Shown here: in pieces, positions 10,105-20,300 of the stretch
Position numbering within the stretch: the stretch's first letter is position 1
Layout: each line of letters begins with the position of its first letter
Origin: Zygnema cylindricum
Taxonomy: Eukaryota; Streptophyta; Zygnematophyceae; Zygnematales; Zygnemataceae
Reading direction: 5' to 3'
Assembly (NCBI GenBank): GCA_037447655.1
Contig: JBBHKE010000370.1
Span: 1-64,000 of the forward strand
Length of the DNA stretch: 64,000 nucleotides
The notes under the pieces: generated by a model
The model's database searches: none
Seen by the model: the letters and a program-made list of their open reading frames with translations, nothing else
What the model was told of the DNA's origin: nothing
Translations under genes and position numbers: made by a program

Positions 10105-10836
10105 CTAAGACTTGCTTAAGACCAACAAATCATCTACATAAATAGCAATAAATATCACTCCATTCTCATCCTCAAATAAATATATAGAGTGATGTGAACT
10201 AATTCTGATATACCCAAAACCGGTCAGAAATTCGTCTAGCTTTATATTCCATTGTCGTGGGGCTTGCTTAAGCCCATAGAGTGATTTTATTAGTTTACAA
10301 ACCTTGCTTTCTTCCCCGCTTTCCACGAATCCTTCCGGTTGCCTTATGTAAATTTCTTCTTCCAACTCTCCGTGCAAAAAGGCCGTTTTAATATCCATCT
10401 GGTGTATTTCCATATCCTCCGCTGCGGCTATACTTAAAAGGATTCTAACTGAAGGAAATCTGACTACAGGTGCAAAGGTTTCTTCGTAGTCTATCCCCTC
10501 TTTCTGAGTATAACCTTTTGCAACTAACCTAGCTTTGTACCTCTCAATGGTATTATCGGGGTTTAATTTAAGTTTAAAAACCCACTTACATCCGATCGGT
10601 TTTCGGTCTGGTGGACAATCTACCAACTCCCATGTATTGGCTTCCATGATGGAGGCCATTTCTTCATTTATAGCAGAGATCCACCGGCTACTTTCTGGGG
10701 TGTTTATTGCCTCTAAGTATGTCTGAGGTTCATCTGGGTGAGACATCTTTGTGAGTTGGTTATTTACTTGTCTTTTTTGAAGTCGTTTACTACTTCTTCT
10801 CCCCCCTTCAAAATCAGACGCCGATATGGAAGGCAT
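10105..10836 (-). pseudogene. Copia reverse transcriptase domain
   Basis: The frame carries WISAINEEMASIMEANTWELV, KWVFKLKLNPD, RYKARLVAKGYTQKEGIDY, FAPVVRFPSVRILLSIAA, MDIKTAFLHGELEEEIYI, LYGLKQAPRQWN and the catalytic YVDDLL. These are the expected landmarks of a copia RT in order. The catalytic aspartates are intact, but the frame ends in a stop just after YVDDLLVLSKS. Confidence 0.92.
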
Positions 10837-10845
10837 CCTTGGGTT

Positions 10846-11937
10846 TCAGTTAGGAAGATTTGCAGCTTCCCTATCTTCCGATTCCGGTGTCTCATCAAGT
10901 TCCTCATCAGTTTCCACTTCGTATTGTGGCGTTGCCTCGGATGTTGTCCTTTCCTTCTTCTCCTTTGGTAGATCTGCAGATTTTTCTTTTTCTCCATCTT
11001 CCTTTTCTTCAAAGTCAAAGTCAAAAAACGGATCCGTTTCAAATCTGATTTTGACTTCCTTATTATATTTGAATGGATCAATGGACTTCTCTTCATTCAT
11101 CACCACTATGTGTTTTACCAAAATAATATCTCTCTTTTTGAAGTCATACACCCGGTATCCTTTTGTGCTCTCATCATATCCTACAATATATCTTGGTTTC
11201 CATTCCTCTAACTTCCATTTAGTCTTATCGGAATCCAAATTGTAGACTTGACTTCCGAACACTCTAAAACTAGACAAATCAGACTTTCTTCCTGTCCACC
11301 TCTCATACGGAGTTTCCTCCTTATTTGCTGAAGTAAGGACTATATTTTTGATGAAATTAGCATAGTTCATAGACTCAGCCCAAAATTGCAACCCTATCCT
11401 CTTATCAGTTAACATACTTCTGGACATATCTCCTAACATTCTATTCACTCTTTTTGCTACTCCAATATGTTCCGGATTATAGGGAACAATTTTCTCATGA
11501 TGAATTCTTTCTTCTTTAAGATATTCTTCAAATTCCCTTGAGGTATATTCTTTCCCATTATCACTTCTTATCTCTTTTATTGAGGTTTCATGTAGTTTTT
11601 CACTCCATACTTTAAACTTTTTGAAACATCTTAATACCTCTGACTTATGTCTGAGAAAGTATACCTTCGTGTATCTAGACCAATCATCTGTGATGGTTAA
11701 CATCCATCTCTTCCCCCCATGTGAAGCATACCTAGCTGGTCCCCAAACATCAGTGTGAATTAGATCCAATACTTTCTCTCTCATACATGTGGTTGCCTTT
11801 GGAAATGGAAGTCTATGAATCTTCCCTTGGGCACATCCACTATAATCAACAAAGGTCTCATCATCCTCAAAAGTAATACCCACCACTATTCCCTTTTTCT
11901 TCATTTTCTTTAATCTATCTAGATGCACATGCCCCAA
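10846..11937 (-). pseudogene. Copia integrase with catalytic Glu replaced by Lys
   Basis: The frame runs from the zinc-binding region (GHVHLDRLKKM) through HTDVWGP (first Asp), RSDNGKEY (second Asp) and HIGVAKRVNRML. Copia integrases have GVAER at the last site. Here the residue exactly 35 positions after the second Asp is Lys, so the D,D-35-E triad is broken by what looks like one GAA-to-AAA change. An acidic linker toward RT follows. A TAG stop precedes the block where GAG-pre-integrase proteins have LWHKRLGH. Confidence 0.9.
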
Positions 11938-11946
11938 CCTTTTATG

Positions 11947-12483
11947 CTAAAGCATCATCTCACTTGCACACGAGTAGAGAACACTCTTTTCATTGCAAAG
12001 AACAATTCTGAACATTCCTTGACTGCCCTTCTCAGCTATGAAATTAACCTCATTATCAAAGCTTGCTGTGAAGATTCCTTTCCTAGTTCCTGTTTCAAAC
12101 TCCTTTTCATCTAGGACAGCTGTTGAGACTAAGGTCTTGCTAAGTTGTGGAATGTAAAGAACGTCTGAGAGTGTTACAATTGAGGCCTTTCCATCAACTA
12201 GAACCTTTAAGTCAACAGTTCCAACAAGACTTCTGGTTTCTACTCTACCATCTCCGTACTTTATCTCAACTGTTGGGATCTTTCTCGGTTTAGTGAACCA
12301 CCGCTTATCTTTGCACATATGCATTGAAGCCCCTGAGTCTATGATCCACCCATCCTCAGGTGGATCCCTCTTACCTCCGAAAGCACACTTTTGTCTCCGT
12401 GGAATGTCGACATGTTTTTCAGTGTTTTTCTGATTAAGAATAAGCTCCTCAAGCTCCTCTTCTTTTTCAGTTTTTCCTTCCAC
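11947..12483 (-). pseudogene. Copia aspartic protease and GAG-pre-integrase region
   Basis: The frame contains the protease active-site motif IIDSGASMHM, then YGDGRVETRSLVG and VLYIPQLSKTLVS, as in copia protease and pre-integrase segments. It ends in a stop at MML, where the related family reads tryptophan before HKRLGH. Confidence 0.9.
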
Positions 12484-12554
12484 TTCATCATCATGAACTT
12501 GAGTCAGGAAAGCCTTTTTCTTTCCTCCATCCTTTGAGGTTCCTTGACCATCTT

Positions 12555-13546
12555 TCAGTCAAAGATCTGAAAGTTTGACACAATCTGCGATATAGTGTCC
12601 CGGTTTCTTGCAGAAGTGACATAATCCTCCTCAAGAAGTTCCTCTCCCCTGTCTATCAAATCTGCCACCTCCTTCTCCTCTTCCACCAAAGTTTTGATAT
12701 TGATCTTTCCCTCTCTCCTCATACGCTTCCGCCAATCAGCTCCTGCAGACAATGCTTGAACACTTGGACTCCCTCTCCTAAGCTCTATGGTGCTTTCTTT
12801 CACTAAAATCATTCCCACTGTGTCATCCCAATTCCAATTGCTATCTCCCATGTCCTGCAATCGGTTAATGATATTCTCATACTCTTCAGGTAGTTTCATC
12901 ATTAATGTGTTCACTCTTTGTCTCTCGGACCATGAGTTACCTGCACTCTCTAACTCTCCAAATAATGCTCCTAAATCATTGCAATAATTATTCATACTTC
13001 CTCCTTTATAAGTATAAGCTGCAATCTTATTTTCGGCCAACTGTTGTTGCTGCAATGATCCACTCTTATATTTGTTAACTAGTGATATCCAAATCTGAGA
13101 TGAAGATTTGACATGCATAAGGGGAATGGCAATGCCCTTTGCTACACTTTTAAGAATTAAGAGCTTAGCAACCTTGTCTTTGTAGTTCCACTTTTCATAC
13201 TCTGATCTTTCGGTCTGAACCCTTGTCGCCGTTTTTGGTGGTGCTGCTGCCGGTATCGCCTTCGGCAATGGTGTCACTTGAGTTGCAACTCCTCCCTTTT
13301 CTCCTTCCATGACAATCTCCTCTCTTTCCTCATCTTCATCCTCGGTGATGGTGACAGCTGTTCTACCAACTGTAGGGGCGGAGGTGCCAGAAAAACGTGT
13401 CCCTCCCAACCCAGGTGGAGGTGGGCATCGAATTGTCCAGACACTATGCCCCATAGATGCTTCTCAAATAGTTCTCCCTCCATCATCATTTCCCAATAAA
13501 GAAAGTCTGATCCATCAAATATGGGCACCCTAGAGGGTGGGCCCAT
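12555..13546 (-). pseudogene. Copia gag region
   Basis: The two overlapping frames (12,555-13,454 and 13,274-13,546) give a copia gag. The start resembles UBN2-type gag (PSRVPIFDGSDFLYWEMMMEG). The middle has SSQIWISLVNKYKS, NKIAAYTYKGGSMNNYCNDL and MMKLPEEYENIINRLQDM. The CCHC zinc knuckle (C-X2-C-X4-H-X4-C) is intact at about 12,570-12,620, but lies in another frame from the gag body, so a frameshift falls just before it. Confidence 0.88.
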
Positions 13547-13550
13547 AACC

Positions 13551-14440
13551 TGAAATTATGTGGTCTCCATTGACCCACAGAATGAGCAGCCTATGTAAAG
13601 CCTCTAGGATAATATTTGCCCCTTCTACTTTCCCGCTGAATAAGCGCCGCCCAGGCACACAAATATTCTGACCACTCTCACCCCTGTGAGGACAAGACTC
13701 CCCTGAGTCAAACGCAAAAAGAATCACTGAATTTGCTCCCCTGAGCAGTAAGTTATGGCTGGTCAAAGATGACCTTTATAGTTACAAGCTCTCTTAGAGA
13801 GAGGTACCTAAATATTACTAAGTCTCGGTCTGCCTACTCACGACTACCTATTACTAAACCCTAGTCCAATAGGAACACTATATAGTACAAGAAGGTAGAA
13901 TGGGCGATGTACTTATTGTACGACCATTGTATGACAAGGTCTACAAGGTGACACCTGTCAAATCGGAAGCCATGGTTCCTCCTCCCATCTTCTCCGGTAT
14001 CAAATAATGTGGCGCCACGTGGCACCCCGTGATGATATCTCCGTATACCGCCAAAAAGCTCACTTCGCGTGGCGGCTATAATGCCGGCCGTCCGATCAAA
14101 ACATATTTTACACGGTTCAGATTCGCGTACATGCAAAAATTGCTCCTTTTGGTTAGTCTGCTGTTAATTAGCTGTTGCGTTAATGTTTATATATTTATGA
14201 AACCCGTCACGTGTATCGTTTCGTAACGCCTTAATGGTTAAGGCTTTTAGGCTATAGAGAATCTAGAGGTCACAGGTTCAAATGTAGACCTAGGCATCAT
14301 TTTAATAAAATACCCTTTACTTCAAAAAACTGCCACTTTCTAAATATGGCGGCAGCCATGGCGCGCCTTTGATCCTCACTCTCTTTCTTTAAAGCAAAAC
14401 TAAAATAGGGAAGTGAACTATTAATTACCTCTTTTCAACA
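13551..14440 (-). repeat. Copia 5' LTR
   Basis: An 890-bp copy of the repeat at 8,245, with the same G-box (14,014-14,023) and the same tRNA-like remnant (about 14,223-14,294). It is followed on the plus strand by the TCTTG target duplication. As the 5' LTR of a minus-strand element it would hold the promoter of the retroelement. Confidence 0.93.
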
Positions 14441-14660
14441 TCTTGTTTTTTATATTAAAAGCTAAAGGCGAATGAAATAACCTGTCCGCAGGAATTTCCG
14501 CGGCTGTGCCAGCCATTGAGCTTTCCATGGTGTGTGCTTTTGGGAGTCTTCGCATTTTTTCAAAGACCTTTTTTACCCCCCAAAACAGGTATTTTGTGAG
14601 CCAATGGAGTCCATTCGTGGTCGTCCAATGTTATGTAGACGGCTCCAATCACAAAGGCAG

Positions 14661-14996
14661 TACACCGTAGTGAAATTTAAATATCCGTACATGTCAGACT
14701 TATTTACATGTCAGACAAATCCCGTTTTTTTAGCGCACGTTCCTATGCGAACGCGTCCGATTTAATTCATTTTTTGTAAAATTTTCAACTAAAAAGGTAC
14801 ATTTATGTACGGTCTGACATCGACCGTACACCACGCTATTTACATATTAATGTACTTTCGTTTTGTACGCTAATTTGTATGGAACCTCAATTAACGTCAA
14901 GGAAAAATTAAAATCACGTATACTATTTTTGGAAAAAAATCAAAATTTTAAGAACCCAAATTAGTGATCGTGACACTAATAACGATGCGCGGTGTA
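14661..14996 (-). mobile_element. MITE family D, copy D1
   Basis: A 332-bp body between TA dinucleotides. The right end is the clan signature (complement of CACCGCGCATCGTTATTAG). The left end is the weaker CACCGTAGTG. It is an inverted partial copy of D2, matching it from 15,005 to about 15,338. The internal block CGGTCGATGTCAGACCGTAC and its surroundings are shared with families B and C. Confidence 0.8.
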
Positions 14997-15004
14997 CAGG
15001 ACAG

Positions 15005-15545
15005 TACACCGCGCATCGTTATTAGTGTCAACGACACTAATTTGTGTTCTTAAAATTTGGATTTTTTTCCTCAAATAGGATACATGATTTTAATTTTTCC
15101 TTCACGTTAATTAAGGTACTGTACAAAATAACGTAAAGGACGAATTACAATAATATCTAAATAGTGTGGTGTACGGTCGATGTCAGACCGTACATAAATG
15201 TACCTTTTCAAGTGAAAATTTTACAAAAAATGAGTTAAATCAGACGCGCTCGCATAGGATCGTGCGCTAAAAAACGGGATTGTTCTGACACGTAAATTAG
15301 TCTTACATGTACGGATATTTGAATTTCAGGACGGCGTACGATTTACAATATTTTGTTTGGATACATATATTAATGTATATAATCGTACAACGAATATTCC
15401 ATTTTTGCTGTTCCCAAATTAGCATAAACGCCGAAATTAGAATACACCTTTTTTTAAAAAAAAAAAAAATCTTAATTAGCGTCAATGACGGTATATTTAC
15501 TTCCACAATATTTAAACTTTGACACTAATAACGATGCGCGGTGTA
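15005..15545 (+). mobile_element. MITE family D, copy D2
   Basis: A 537-bp body from CACCGCGCATCG to its inverted complement at 15,543, with TA on both sides. The first about 333 bp are the reverse complement of D1, only 8 bp away. The remaining 205 bp are not in D1. D1's outer end falls where D2 reads TACGCCGTCC, so either D1 used an internal terminus or D2 is composite. Confidence 0.75.
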
Positions 15546-15792
15546 TTGTAAATAAGGTATTTGTACAAAAATTGGCAAAACGTACAGTTTATCGTCACTA
15601 TGACGTTTGCACTACGTGGTTTGTTAAAACTCAGTTACATGATAACGGCCTGTATTAAATCATTATTTGTACTTTTTTACTTTAAATAGAAAAATGAAAA
15701 AATTAGAGTCGTTTACTCTATTTCATGTGAAAGAGTCTAAATTTCGAGCGACCGAATTAGAGTAAATTACTCTAATTACGATTCGCGGTGTA
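15546..15792 (+). mobile_element. MITE family C, truncated copy C2
   Basis: This matches the right half of the element at 20,627-21,142 (GGTATTTGTAC..., CATGATAACG..., CCTGTATTAAAT) and ends at 15,790 with ATTCGCGGTG then TA. The left half is missing; D2 abuts its broken edge. Confidence 0.7.
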
Positions 15793-15805
15793 CACTATAG
15801 CACTG

Positions 15806-15872
15806 TACAATAAAGTACAATATAGTACAGCTTATTTCAGTACTATATTGTTCATTAAAGTACTGTATTGTA
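15806..15872. repeat. Imperfect hairpin of GTAC/ATATTG repeats
   Basis: CAATATAGTAC and GTACTATATTG pair perfectly across an 11-base gap, and the flanking TACAATA and TATTGTA sequences extend the stem imperfectly. It lies between MITEs C2 and E1. Confidence 0.7.
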
Positions 15873-15875
15873 AAG

Positions 15876-16095
15876 TACACCACGAATCGCTATTAGCGTC
15901 AACGTTTTTTTCGCCATTAAAACATATTATCTCCGTACACACTTGTCGGGTTGTAGATCTGACGGTTGCGATTGAAAGGTAACATTCTCAGCTTCCGATT
16001 GGCGGTTTCAAATTGAAAATCTGACATGTGTGCATGGAGAATAGATGGTATAAGTGGCGGAAAAAACATTGACGCTAATAACGATTCACATTGTA
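15876..16095. mobile_element. MITE family E, copy E1
   Basis: A 216-bp foldback element flanked by TA. The two ends are about 70-bp imperfect inverted repeats, starting CACCACGAATCGCTATTAGC and the complement of CAATGTGAATCG. Internal markers are TCTCCGTACACACTTGT and AAGTGGCGGAAAAAAC. Related copies lie at 50,774, 51,072 and 58,086. Confidence 0.8.
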
Positions 16096-16098
16096 GTG

Positions 16099-16722
16099 TA
16101 CACCGCGAATAGTAAATAGGGTAAATAACGCTAATTCGGTCCCCATAAATTTCGACTCTATCACCTTTAATAGAGCAGATAATTATAAATTTGTCATTAT
16201 TCTATTTAAAGTAAGGTTTAATTAACGTAAAAAAAAATATAGTATAGGTTCTTTTTAAATAGTGTGGAGTACGGATGACGTCCGACCGTGCAAAAATGTA
16301 CTTTTATAAGTAAAAAGGTACAACTAATGATTTAATAGCATCACGCTCGCACGTGAAATCGCACTAAACAGAAAATCAATCACATCGAAAAAAAGCCGTT
16401 CGCATAACTCTCGTTTGTCGACAGCATCGTCGTAAGTGTGAACATTAACTGGCATTCAATGCGACAAATAGTACTAACGTCATAATGACGTAAAAAATAT
16501 ACGGACTGACAGATTTTGTAATTATACGTAATTTAGTGTTCATAATTTCAGCGCGGATAATTATTGCCGACATAGCCCAATATAGAGTACTTAAATAAAT
16601 TAGAGTAAACTTCCTTTGTGAAAAAGTTATATCACATAAATTAGAGTTCATTACTCTAATTGTTTTTTTTTTGGTTTTTTTACTCTAATTTTTTCACTAC
16701 TCTAATTACGATTCGCGGTGCA
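16099..16722 (+). mobile_element. MITE family B, copy B2 (uninterrupted)
   Basis: A 620-bp body from CACCGCGAATAG to the complement of CACCGCGAATCG. The left flank is TA, the right flank CA. It is the inverted, unfilled counterpart of B1, and shows what B1 looked like before A2 and A3 inserted. No transposase frame is present. Confidence 0.82.
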
Positions 16723-16843
16723 GTACACATACTGTATCGTAGCGTGTTGACTGTTGCCACTTCCCACTTTCTAGAAAAGTCAAGTCCTGAGTTTTCACAT
16801 TTTCACCGTTACAGAAACTTCAAAGACGCGTAACAAAGGAAAA

Positions 16844-16871
16844 ACGTATGTAGCTGTAAAGCTACATACGT
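16844..16871. repeat. Perfect 12-bp stem, 4-base loop
   Basis: ACGTATGTAGCT, then GTAA, then AGCTACATACGT form a perfect hairpin about 440 bp upstream of the SRC2-like start codon. The function is unknown. Confidence 0.7.
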
Positions 16872-17307
16872 CATGTAGGGCGCTGCGTAATGGGAAATCT
16901 AAAATGACGTAATAAAAGGTACACAAAATGTACTTTAAAATTGATGATATGCATACTTTCCTGCGCTGCCTAGTACAATCTTGTCCTTTTGTCCTCGATA
17001 CCTGCCCAAGGAACCGGTAAAGTGTGGTTTCTCGATAAAGCATCGTGATCATCACCATGAAGCTTCTGCTTTGAGTTATTTTCATTTTCCAGAACTTTGT
17101 TGAGGAGCTATCGATCTTTTCCCTTTAATTTTCTGGTTCTCGTGCTTTTCCTTTCACATCGAACCATTGTTTTATCATTTTATCTCAGAGCTTTTTCAAG
17201 TTCCAGCTCTTATCGTGAACAAATTCGTATCTGCTTTTGTTTTTTTCAATTGTAAAATACTTTAAACTTGACATATACTGAGAGAGTGCGCTCGAGAGGA
17301 AGAGAGG

Positions 17308-20300
17308 ATGGGTGGTTCTGGCGGTGGTCTTTTAGAACTGACTTTACGAGGGGCAGAATGCAGTCCAAGTGAGAAAGAGAAGGAGCCACAAGGAGTGGAT
17401 CCTTTTGCTGTCCTTCACTACGGCTCTCAGCACTGGACTGCTAAACTTATAAAAGGTGTGGATGTTACGATTTCGATATTGATTGTTGTACATGCTCAAC
17501 AAGCTGTTGTTGTTTTTGTTGTTGTTGTTGGTGTTATGAGTGCTTCAGGGAACCTTATGTTTAATTTGGAATATTGTTCTTGTTAAATTCATTTGGTAGG
17601 ATTTTCACACGATATATATTCAAACTGTCCAGCAAAGTCGTTATTGTAGTGATTACTGTTGTGGCTGTAACTCTGTCGTTCTCATGTTTGATGGATTTTC
17701 CAATCAAGTTATTTTTCGAGCGCTTATTTTTTCCAGGATTGTAGACTTATCTTTGGTAAATGTTAAAACCTTTTAAACACAACTTTGTCAGGCAAATCTT
17801 TTCTCAAGCATGTCTACATATTTTGATGTCTATTTTCATGTGTTGGATTTTCAGTGCTTTTGTCTGCAATATTCTGAGGCATCGGTTTTGGTCAATTTTT
17901 TTCAGACCTTAAGTTTGCTTATCGACTTGAACCCGATGTAAACGACATTGTCATCAAAGTATATGATGGGAATAAGCCAGAACCTCGGGAAGTTATTGCG
18001 ACTGTAAAGTGAGTATTAGTGTCCAATTATATCAGTACATAATGGATATTTTTGTGTCAACCAAGTTCTGATGAATAGTCAAATGTCTTTCCTCTGTATG
18101 GATGTTAGCTGTGGTTTTTGTGTCAGCAATTAGATTGGTGTTGACACATGTCAGACCTTTCTGAATCCAGACGAGTCATTCTGTGTGGTGTAATGTTCAT
18201 GTCTTCTCTAATTGAAACCTGTAAGGTGATGATATTAGAATCCTAGCAACTTTTTCATATGCATAAGTAATATCAAACTAAATAAATTCACGTGCGGCGC
18301 TAAAGTTTCTTTTAAGTTTGCTGTATTTATAAATCATTAAGCTATTTGAACTAGTTTCTTTTGTTTCCCGAACTTTCTGCTGGATGTTGGTAAGAAAATA
18401 GTTCCTTACCGGAGTTTGTTATGGCTGCCCAATTGCTGCAGTATTCGTGCATATAAAGCTATTTTAGAGGGATCCGACTCACTTTCATGCCCCATTGTGA
18501 AGTCGACTGGAGATACATTGGGTCATCTAAATGTTTCGTTGAAGATGCTATCTGATGTAAGCTGGGATCCAACTAACTTGATGTGGATCACCTGTTCTTC
18601 ACGTCTGTGTTTATTTTCATAGATACTTCGGGCACATATGATCAGTTTAAAGAGATAGATGTTACTTAAGGTACAAAGAAAACAATGGTTAGGCTTGTTC
18701 TGGTGTTTCCTGTTCAGGCAGGGTTACTTAATTTGCTGCTTTTGTTCCTTTTTTAACTTGTTGAGGTCCATTTAGTTTTTGATTCTAATTTCCTGCCTAT
18801 CTTCCAGCTCATTCTCTTCTTCGTTTTACCCAACTGCATATTAAGCAAACCATTCGTCATTCTCTGCTGAATGTTTTGACTTTGTCTGCAACCGTTCTGT
18901 TTACTTCTCACTATTTTGTTTACTTCTCGTGATCAACAGTCTGACACCATTTTGTTTACTTTTCATGTTCCAGACAGACTGGTCTCCTCCGTCACAGTCT
19001 TTTCTTTCAGGAACCAGTCCTGTTCTTGGTGTGAATGGCCCTTCATCTTCAGCCCCTCCCCATTTTGGTGGTAGTAGCAGTTCTGCCTCTGGTTCCAATC
19101 CACAGTCGGAGGCTATAGCTGCTGCAGCAGCTGCAGGTGGGCATTTTCTTGTCGTTTTTTGACCCAGAAGCATAAGTTATTGCTAATAACACTATTTATT
19201 TGAGTGGCAAATAATGAGCCACGTGGATAACCTTAATTTAGTGTAGAAAATTTTAAGTAACACTAATATTTCATTAACTCTCCTAGTCGTTGGCAGTGAC
19301 GTTTTTAGATTCAACGGTTTTCTTTTGTAAAACATACATGTTGAAAAATCAGACTGCCGCTTTCACATTCATGTTTGCTTGGGCAGATAGTATTATTGCA
19401 CTTTTTCTTAAACCTTCTTCAACTCCTTGTTGATCTTCTTTTGACACGGCTGACACATTAAGCTTCCCCCCTCTTACTATACTCTCACTCTCATTCGCTG
19501 CCTCACTTGAAATCTCACTCTCGCTCTCCCCTCGCACAAACAATTTTGGTCTTGCTATCCTAACCTTCTATAATACCATCTGGACACCTTGATAATACTG
19601 ATTTCTGTCAGTCTTGAGAAGAACGAAACTTCTCCCAAAAAAATTGTTGAGTTTTTGTTGGATTGCAGGTCTTTTAAGCTACGATGGTTAGTTTGCTATT
19701 AAAATTTCAAGGCAATTATGCGTTCTGCTCTAAGCAATATGTAGTCAGGCATGTTGTATTATGGATTATGCCATATTTAAGATTGTTGTGTTTTTGTTTT
19801 TGTGTTTTTATGGATAAAGTAAACATGAAGCCAAAGCTGACATGTATACATCATTCTGCATATTGCATTATTCATACACTTAAACATAATTACTGCTGCA
19901 TTCTCTCATGCATTACAGAGCATACCTATGCATTACATAACAAATGTAACTTATATTGTCGACATTTATGAGTGTCGCAGGTGCTGCAGCAGCTACTGCA
20001 ATAGCTTCTGTGAACAGGAAACCTGCAAAGGCAAATGGTCCTCCGAAACCAGGTCAGTGCAGTTTTCACATGTTTTTTTGAAAAACTTTCGCATTTAGGA
20101 CCGGCGCCCATCGAGCCAGTTTCAGGTCATTGCATGACCCGTTTTCATTGATTGGGCGGTTTATGGCCGTATGATTGTGATTTGGACGGTCAGAAATCGC
20201 TTAATCATTGAAAACTGTCATTCAATGGCTCGAAATATGGCTTGGCGGGGCCCAGTCCTTGATTCCTGTATTGATATCATTTCAGAAAATCTTTGGCTTG

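Larger units (their letters stand above)
8240..14445 (-). mobile_element. Ty1/copia LTR retrotransposon, structurally complete, coding-dead
   Basis: Two direct repeats of about 890 bp (8,245-9,133 and 13,551-14,440) flank a copia gene set on the minus strand in the order gag, protease, integrase, RT, RNase H. The outermost 5 bases on each side are TCTTG, the target duplication. On the minus strand each LTR starts TGTTGAAAAG and ends in CA. A purine tract (AAGGGGAG) abuts the 3' LTR at 9,134-9,141. The reading frame is broken by a frameshift at the zinc knuckle, a stop before integrase, and a frameshift plus stops between RT and RNase H. The two LTRs differ at only a few sites where I compared them, so the insertion looks recent despite the broken frames. 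Confidence 0.95.
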
